Positions 58,001 through 64,000 of a stretch of DNA of 64,000 nucleotides are shown here, piece after piece (within the stretch, counting starts at the first letter, position 1; every line of letters starts with the position of its first letter). The DNA comes from Bicyclus anynana (lineage: Eukaryota; Arthropoda; Insecta; Lepidoptera; Nymphalidae). The position numbers and the translations under genes were made by a program. The stretch is from contig NC_069094.1 in the NCBI RefSeq assembly GCF_947172395.1, positions 84,501 through 148,500 on the forward strand, in the 5' to 3' direction. The notes under the pieces are model-generated. The model was not told where the DNA came from and did no database searches. It was given only the letters and a program-made list of their open reading frames with translations.

Positions 58001-61000
58001 ATTTTTACACCACCCATACACACTGTTATCTTGTCACAGAAATGTCACTATGACCGCCTACCCTGCAACTTGTTACGGAATATTTTTCGTCAGTCTCCCC
58101 CGAGCACGTTATATGACACGAGCAGTAGGCGCTGATCGGTTGTAAACTGTGCGAGCTCACCCGAGCATGTTACGACGAGCCAAGCTATTGGTAACGCTTT
58201 GTTATATTACGTACTTACAGAAGAGATATGGCGTCTCCGGCGAAAGATTCTCAACCCGATATTCAGCTCCAAATATCACGACAACTACGTGCAAGTGTTC
58301 GAGCGAAACAATAAGATATTTATGCAAGAGCTGGCGCGCGCCGCGGGCAAGGGGGACTTCTCCATGTGGGGATACTTCAGCTCATACGCTATGGATTCCG
58401 CTTTTGGTAAGAGTTTTGTCTTTCTAGTTTGTACACGTAGTTGTACGCTACGTTCAAATAAGATGACGTTTTTATACAACGTTGTAGTCATCTTCCAGCT
58501 CGATATAGCCACTACAAAATATTAGCATGCACGAGTTCAGAACTATGTTGAAGTTACATTATAGAACGTAAACTAAAATTCCAGATTTTGTGGCTGTCTG
58601 TCGATTTTTTACCTTTACTCTTTCGTGAGTGTGCTCAGGAACTTCACCATCTAATTCCTCCTTCCCCTTTCTACCGGAACAGCATCCTTACGTTGTGGAT
58701 GTCCACGCAACTCGTACAAAACGATTTGCATACACATTTCTAATTCGCACAGCAAAAATTTGGAATGTTCTTCCAGAGTTCGTGTTTCCTGACACTTGTA
58801 ATTTAAATACCGTCAAAGCAGAAGTGCATGTTCTAGGTAAACGCGATCCAATTTATACTGCATTAATGCTTTCCATCAGGGTTAGTTGTACTTGCCAAGC
58901 GCAAGCCTATATTGCATAAAAAACACCAGGGAGCATAATCCTGTTCTTGTGCCCCTTACGACCTTTCTCATTAGTGTGAAAAACGCGATTGACGCCTCAC
59001 AGAACTTCCACGTTTTGATTGGCTAATGGCCAAAATGCGTCAGAATTCCCATATCTCGAACGCTTCTTTAGGTTCCCTGATATATTCTTTTACTATCCAG
59101 GTTGCATATACATACTAATAATCGGTAATGATTCTGATTCAGAACCATTAAAACAAATTATAAATTTTAGACATGAGTTTCGGTGAGAACCTGAACGCCC
59201 AACGTCACCCCAACCACCCGTTCGCCGTGGCCTTCCTGGACTACTTCGAGGAGTGCGGCGTGAGGATCTGCCAGCCCTGGCTGTTCAGCGCGGCGGTGTA
59301 CGACCTGCTGCCCGCCGGCGCGCGCCAGGAGCGGCGCCGCCGGCTCATGTGGGACGTGGTGGAAAACGTAAGCACGTTAACTACTTTAATTGATGACACA
59401 ACACCATCAGAATACATTTTTATTGTAATAATAAATGAATTATTAGTCAATCATTATCAGCCTATTTAAACGGCCTACTACAGGGCCAGGCTTTCTTAAA
59501 GTAGAGGAGATGAATAGTCCAGTTGATAATATGAAAACTTTTGTCCATAAACAGAGTAACACTTGGCAGGGCATGCAAGGAACCTGCAAAGTGCAGATCT
59601 GTGTCCGTCAACAGGCGGAGGGTTAAGGCGTCTTGTACCTGTATTTACAGCTGCAAACACACCCATCACACTCAACACATGCTGCTCGGCAACAGATATC
59701 AGCATGACGGTAGTACATTCCCAGCCGAGCTTGGCAAGAAACAGACAAATGCTTTAATAGTGTATTGTTCTGCAAAAATCAGACATTATAAGACAGATAC
59801 GAGTAAAGGGAAAAATAATAAACGGTATCATAGATGTAAAACTGCTGGCAGATTAACTTACATCTACGTCTTTGATATCTAAAGTAATTCGGTATAACGG
59901 TATAAATATTTTAAATGCGCGTTGTATAAATCTGCCTAATACGCTTTAAATGTCTATGTTTTTTTTACAGTTAATACATAAAAAGAAACAGGAATCTAAA
60001 AAACGAAATGAGCAAAATGTGGTACACGTTAATAGTGAGTATCAACATTCTAAAGTCTGTACAAATGATTTGGTGGAGATGGCGACAAAATGTTTTATCC
60101 GAACCACATGAAAGTATAATGTGATGACTTGACGTTTTATGACATAGAACATGCTATGAAAGCATTCAACATCCCAAATAATTGAGATTATCTTTTTAGC
60201 CAACATCCGCTCTGGTGAATTTAAATCGTTTTTGGATCTGTTGATTGAATATTCCGGCGGAGATGCCGGGTACACGGACACGGAGCTGCGCGAAGAGCTG
60301 CTGATGATCATCCTGGGCGCCACCGACACCTCCGCCACCAGCGCCTGCTTCGCCGCCGTGCTGCTGGCCAACCACCCGCCAGTGCAAGACAAAGTTTACG
60401 AAGAGTTAGTACTGACATTTTGATTTTCACTTAATAGTCATTTCAATGTAGACTGTTCGCACTGTCAGTAACATCCTTTTCCATATTTAACTAATACTCG
60501 TCAAATATTATTTAGATAGTATTATTTAGTAACTGTACACAAAATTATTTAATTGTTTTTATACATCAGGACGTTGCTTACCTTAACAGCCGATACACGT
60601 CCACTGCTGGAAATAGTCCTCTTGCATGTACCTCCAAGCATAACGGTTTCGAGCCGCCAGCATCCAGCGGCCCCTGCAACCCGCTTGATATCCTCGGTCC
60701 ACCTAGTGGGGCATCGACCAACACTGCGTTTTTCGGGAGTACGGGATCACCATTCCAGCACCCTGAGACCCCGACGTCCATCAGCTCTTCGAACTATGTG
60801 GTCGGCCCTTTGTCACTTCAGCTTCGCGACTCGCTGAGCTATGTCAGTGAATAGTGACTTTGGTTCGTCTGCGGATCTCCTCATTCCTGATTCGGTTTTT
60901 TCGACGACACGTGGCTTACTTATACATATTTATTACTATTTGATATTAGAGAGACAAAAACATAAACTAGCCTACTGCATCAAACCTTACAAGTCTTACT

Positions 61001-62282
61001 TATAGAATTCAGAACATGTTGGGTGGTTCAGAGCGGCCGGTCTCGCTCGCTGACTTAGCGAGTCTGAAGTACCTGGACGCGGTGGTGCGGGAAGCGATGC
61101 GGCTGTACCCGCCCGTGCCGGTGTTCCTGAGGCGGTGCACTAAGGCTGTGGACTTGCGTGGGTATATCACTTGTACTTGTTATTTTTCTCATTGATAAAA
61201 TCCAGATTTTGCATGCCAAATTTACATGCAAGCGCAATGCAGCGAGACACCATGAATATCCCATGACCGATGTTATAGTCCAGTCGATTCCCACTGAACG
61301 TTTCGCTTCGACGTTTCTTATAAGAACAGCTAAATTGTTGAATGCGGTTTTGTCGTCAGTGTTTTCTGCCACAATATGAGTTGTGCACCTTCGGACATCT
61401 CCATAGACATGCGATCTAATCTAGACCTCATTATTACTTTCCACCAGGCATTATTGTAATCGACCGCAAGCGTATATCTAATTTGTATATTATTAAAACT
61501 AACCTTTAATCCTCCCCCTTTAAAACTCCATCTATGTGACTGTATTGGACCGTTAGATGACGTAAATTTTCGCATATATCGTTCTTATTTCGCATATATC
61601 GTTCTTAGCTTCAGACATAACCCTGCCGGAAGGCTGTGAGGTGATGCTCAACATCTGGGGCATCCACCGCAACCCGCGCCACTGGGGCGCCGACGCGGAC
61701 GAGTTCCGTCCGGAGCGCTTCCTGAGCGCTGATGCGCACCAGCTCGCTGCCTTCATGCCCTTCGGACACGGACCACGCAGCTGTACTGGTACACTACGGG
61801 CGTTTTTCGTTGCAACGCTCGACTGAAGCGTGTTTGAATTTACACTAAATTAGACAATTGTATCCCTGCAAATGGCACATGTCTTGCAGTGGACATCCGT
61901 AAGCGAACTCACGATGAGTGAGGATAGTTTCACGTCGTGAAGTATTACTCGTGAGAGAATCTACCAGACGGAGGTATGAGTTGACTTCTTCCGTGTATCA
62001 GCTATGTGTTATCGTTACCTCTTTATATGACTCTGATCTAATACCACTTTATTGGTTTTGCTGGTATGCTATGTGTAGGTACATTAACGAGGAACGTTTA
62101 TTGCAGGCATGCGCCTAGCGCTAGCGTCGCTGAAGCTATCACTGGCGGAGATAACGCGTCGCTACCGCCTCTTGCCCGCCGCCGGCTACCGGTACAGCGC
62201 CGCGGAGCCGCTGCGAGTCAGCTTCGAGCTGCTGTTGAAGCACGTACACGACTTCAAGGTGCAGCTGGAACACAGGGCTTAG
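55020..62282 (+). CDS. Cytochrome P450, CYP4 clan (gene B), 10 exons, 506 aa
   Basis: Microsomal haem-thiolate monooxygenase, paralogue of the P450 at 17551-26626; substrate unknown. Exons: 55020-55176, 56838-56930, 57403-57513, 58221-58406, 59171-59367, 59971-60034, 60200-60404, 61006-61157, 61609-61788, 62107-62282; GT-AG introns, continuous frame, TAG stop. The start is the only ATG at the head of the Leu-rich anchor (MLLECLLLALAALLLLVRLR), followed by PLLGHAYKFIG. Motifs: helix C IWRLRRK, helix I LGATDTSAT, K helix REAMRLYPP, RPERF, haem loop FGHGPRSCTG, C-terminus KHVHDFKVQL. Intron phases equal those of gene A; only exons 1, 4 and 6 differ in length (by 3, 3 and 12 bp). Intron 1 begins with five further copies of most of exon 1, which lack the ATG. 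Introns 4, 7 and 8 contain LINE fragments. By eye closest to CYP341/CYP340; subfamily not assigned. Confidence 0.92.
55029..56010 (+). repeat. Exon-1-derived tandem array, six units of 161 bp plus a stub
   Basis: Units start at 55029, 55190, 55351, 55512, 55673 and 55834, then a stub at 55998-56010. Each unit is nearly all of gene B exon 1 (from codon 4), its GT donor and about 13 bp of intron. Copies are almost identical; I saw one G-to-A change in unit 3 (CTAGCG for CTGGCG) and one C-to-T in unit 4 (Ala to Val). Only unit 1 carries the ATG. The unit is open in all three frames up to the TGA that spans the donor, and 161 is not a multiple of 3, so unspliced readthrough rotates frame. The 15-bp string CGAGTGTCTGCTGCT occurs both at codon 3-8 of exon 1 and in the intron just past the last donor, which would explain the unit boundary. 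Confidence 0.95.
56598..56718. repeat. MITE-like inverted repeat in intron 1 of gene B
   Basis: GGCTCCACATTAGTG at the left and GGCGCTAATGTGGAG at the right are inverted, with several TTCACG/CGTGAA motifs between them. Imperfect arms of about 30 bp. Confidence 0.45.
58650..58860 (+). pseudogene. LINE ORF2 3'-end fragment (intron 4 of gene B)
   Basis: The frame reads HPYVVDVHATRTKRFAYTFL, then IRTAKIWNVLPEFVFPDTCN. The pattern Arg-x-x-RF...TF--RTA-IWN-LP is the usual C-terminal tail of jockey/RTE-like LINE ORF2 proteins. Related to the more degenerate copy in intron 8. Confidence 0.65.
60575..60905 (-). pseudogene. RTE-type LINE ORF2 C-terminal fragment
   Basis: Reverse-complement reading gives EIRRRTKVTDIAQRVAKLKW, WADHIVRRADGRRG, a stop, then EKRSVGRCPTRWTEDI. 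These match the conserved tail of RTE ORF2. A stop and a small indel break it. It lies antisense in intron 7 of gene B. Confidence 0.75.
61255..61380 (+). pseudogene. LINE ORF2 3'-end fragment (intron 8 of gene B)
   Basis: Reads PTERFASTFLIRTAKLLNAV, clearly related to the FAYTFLIRTAKIWN segment in intron 4 of the same gene but more diverged. Same orientation as the host gene. Confidence 0.55.
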
Positions 62283-62285
62283 AAT

Positions 62286-62291
62286 AATAAA
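62286..62291 (+). terminator. AATAAA immediately after the gene B stop
   Basis: AATAAA begins four bases after the TAG stop of gene B. If used, the 3' UTR would be only about 20-30 nt; a more distal, less canonical signal may be used instead. Confidence 0.35.
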
Positions 62292-62684
62292 CAGAGATCC
62301 AGAGTACTGCAAATAGTTTACCTGCGCCGGGTCCGGCTGGGTGCCAACGTTTTATAACGCATCGTTTCCACCTTGAAAGTATGTGATCGGATGAGTACTT
62401 AAAGATACTTACGTGTGTAGAAATTAATACATAAAATATCTTTGTTAAGTGATTTTTGTTAGTTAGTTTAGTTAAACTTTAGGTGAAAGCTTGCTACTCA
62501 AGTTTGAAACAGTCATCCCTATGGAACAGAAATTAATTATTTTTTTAATTATATTGTATAACTACCTACGTTAGGATGTTTTTATTATTATAACCATTAC
62601 CTACTGCGGAACCGTTTCCCGCTCTACCTACTCCTAGTTATCGGGTGAAGTACTTTAGAATCCACTTATATCCCCGATAACGCG

Positions 62685-62966
62685 GTCATTTCGATATTTT
62701 GAAATTGGGTTCGGTCCCCGGCTGGGCCGATTAAGGTTTTCTTAATTGGTCCAAGTCTGGCTGGTGGGAGGCTTCGGCCGCGGCTAGTCACCACCCCACC
62801 GGCAAAGACGTGCCGCCAAGTGATTTAGCGTTTCGGTACGATATAATGTAGAAACCGAAAACGGTGTGGATTTCATCCTACTCCTAACAAGATGGAGATC
62901 TTAGATTGCATCATCACCATCAGGTGAGATTGTAGTCAAGGGCTAACTTGTAGATAATGAAAAAAA
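62685..62966 (+). mobile_element. tRNA-derived SINE, near full length
   Basis: Box-B-like GGGTTCGGTCCCC, body with GGCTTCGGCCGCGGCTAGTC, AAAGACGTGCCGCCAAGTGA and GTAGAAACCGAAAACGGTGT, tail ATCAGGTGAGATTGTAGTCA AGGGCTAACTTG and a short poly-A. Best copy of this family in the window, 400 bp downstream of gene B. Confidence 0.8.
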
Positions 62967-64000
62967 AACCGTAATCACATTAAAATTATATATGCCTTAA
63001 TTTACCGTTATCTTACCTTTCTGGCACTGCTTTACTCAATTAACATGGTTTAATTATATTTTTCATTTTAGTTTCCCGTTCACACAATGTATTGCATCCT
63101 TTGATCTGATTATGCCAATGAACAGCAAAAGCTATCCGGTAAACGGAAACCACCGATTTTATTGTTATTCATTATTGAATTGCCTCCCGCGACAACAATT
63201 TAAAGTAATTACGTCAAAACTTAATTTATATTTTCAATCACTAGTTTTCGCGATCAACATGTTGTTTTCGTGGAAAATTGCAAAATAGATTTGTTTTCCA
63301 TTGTATGTCTTCCTTTTACAAAAATGGCTTTTGAACAAAATGCCAAGCGTCTGTCATCTGTCGCTGGCGAGCCTCCATTTCCTTTTACTTTTATCTCACA
63401 TTTTTGTATTTAGGCCAATGAGAGTACGAGATCGCATTGTCTGGCGCGGAGAGACGGAGAGACGGAGAGACGAGAGACAATGCGCCCGCAGCCTCCACAC
63501 AGGCTTTGTTATGGGAATTGGTCAAATTTTACTCTGATACAATGGAGCTAATTCGGTTTTACACCAAACTTACTTTGTAATGATTTAAAAATATCATTCA
63601 TGCTTGTTTTTCGCAGAGAACATTGTAGAGAAGGAACAGTCTAGAGCTCCACAGTTATCTGCCTCTATTTGATACATCGTTTATCTAATTTAACGCTTCA
63701 TTATTCACCAGTGATATTCTAACTATTATTATATCTCATTTATTTATGTCCTTTTTTTAAGTTTTTAACAATTTTAACAATATAAAACACTATTTAAAGG
63801 TTATACAAAAAAAATCAACCTACCCGCTGCGGGACATTTGAGTGCCCAAGCAACCGGTGGTCAGGGCTCCAGAGTGAGGAACCTCCTCACAATACGCGCA
63901 AATATTTGTAAATTGTATTGTAAACTTTCATCTAGAAAAGAGTTCCATTTAAAAATTTGTCCGTTGGTTGTTAAATGTAGTAGATGATCACCGTCATCCA
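62967..64000. other. Intergenic DNA after gene B
   Basis: AT-rich sequence with a short GGAGAGAC 9-bp tandem repeat (about 63446-63478). Nothing else supported. Confidence 0.5.

Overview
The window looks like nuclear DNA from a moth or butterfly. It is AT-rich with scattered GC-rich islands and has no operons. It carries several repeats I recognise as typical of Lepidoptera: tRNA-derived SINEs, short Helitron-type elements with 5'-TC and 3'-CTAG/CTAA ends inserted between A and T, RTE- and R1-like LINE pieces, and MITEs. Recognition of families is from memory and by eye; no search was run.

Two host genes can be assembled exon by exon, both on the + strand, both complete and both microsomal cytochrome P450s of the CYP4 clan. 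Gene A has ten exons from 17551 to 26626 (510 aa). Gene B has ten exons from 55020 to 62282 (506 aa). Intron positions and phases match throughout, and exons 2, 3, 5, 7, 8, 9 and 10 have the same length in both, so they are tandem paralogues about 28 kb apart. Each has an N-terminal membrane anchor, helix-C WxxxR, an I-helix motif, ExxR, PERF and the FxxGxRxCxG haem loop.

The most unusual feature is a set of three high-identity tandem arrays whose units are pieces of these P450 exons together with their splice donors: gene B exon 1 (six copies, 161-bp period), gene A exon 3 (four copies, 140-bp period) and the 3' part of gene A exon 5 (about 2.4 copies, 130-bp period). Two of the three are explained by short direct repeats between the exon and the first bases of the following intron.

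The other intact coding sequence is an 849-codon transposase-like ORF (44638-47187) inside a 4,665-bp transposon with perfect 24-bp terminal inverted repeats and an ATTT target duplication. It sits inside a hAT-like MITE that has its own 8-bp target duplication, and an uninterrupted relative of that MITE lies at 37875-38194. Intron 3 of gene A carries a 3.4-kb element with identical terminal direct repeats and no large ORF.

Layout: 1-17.4 kb is gene-free with LINE/SINE/Helitron debris and a 3-kb inverted repeat; 17.5-26.6 kb is gene A; 26.6-43.2 kb is intergenic with minisatellites, Helitrons and MITEs; 43.2-48.2 kb is the nested transposon; 48.2-55.0 kb is intergenic with a perfect palindrome; 55.0-62.3 kb is gene B; 62.3-64 kb is intergenic with a SINE. 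Nothing else has convincing coding signal, except a possible 33-codon ORF at 31831-31932.
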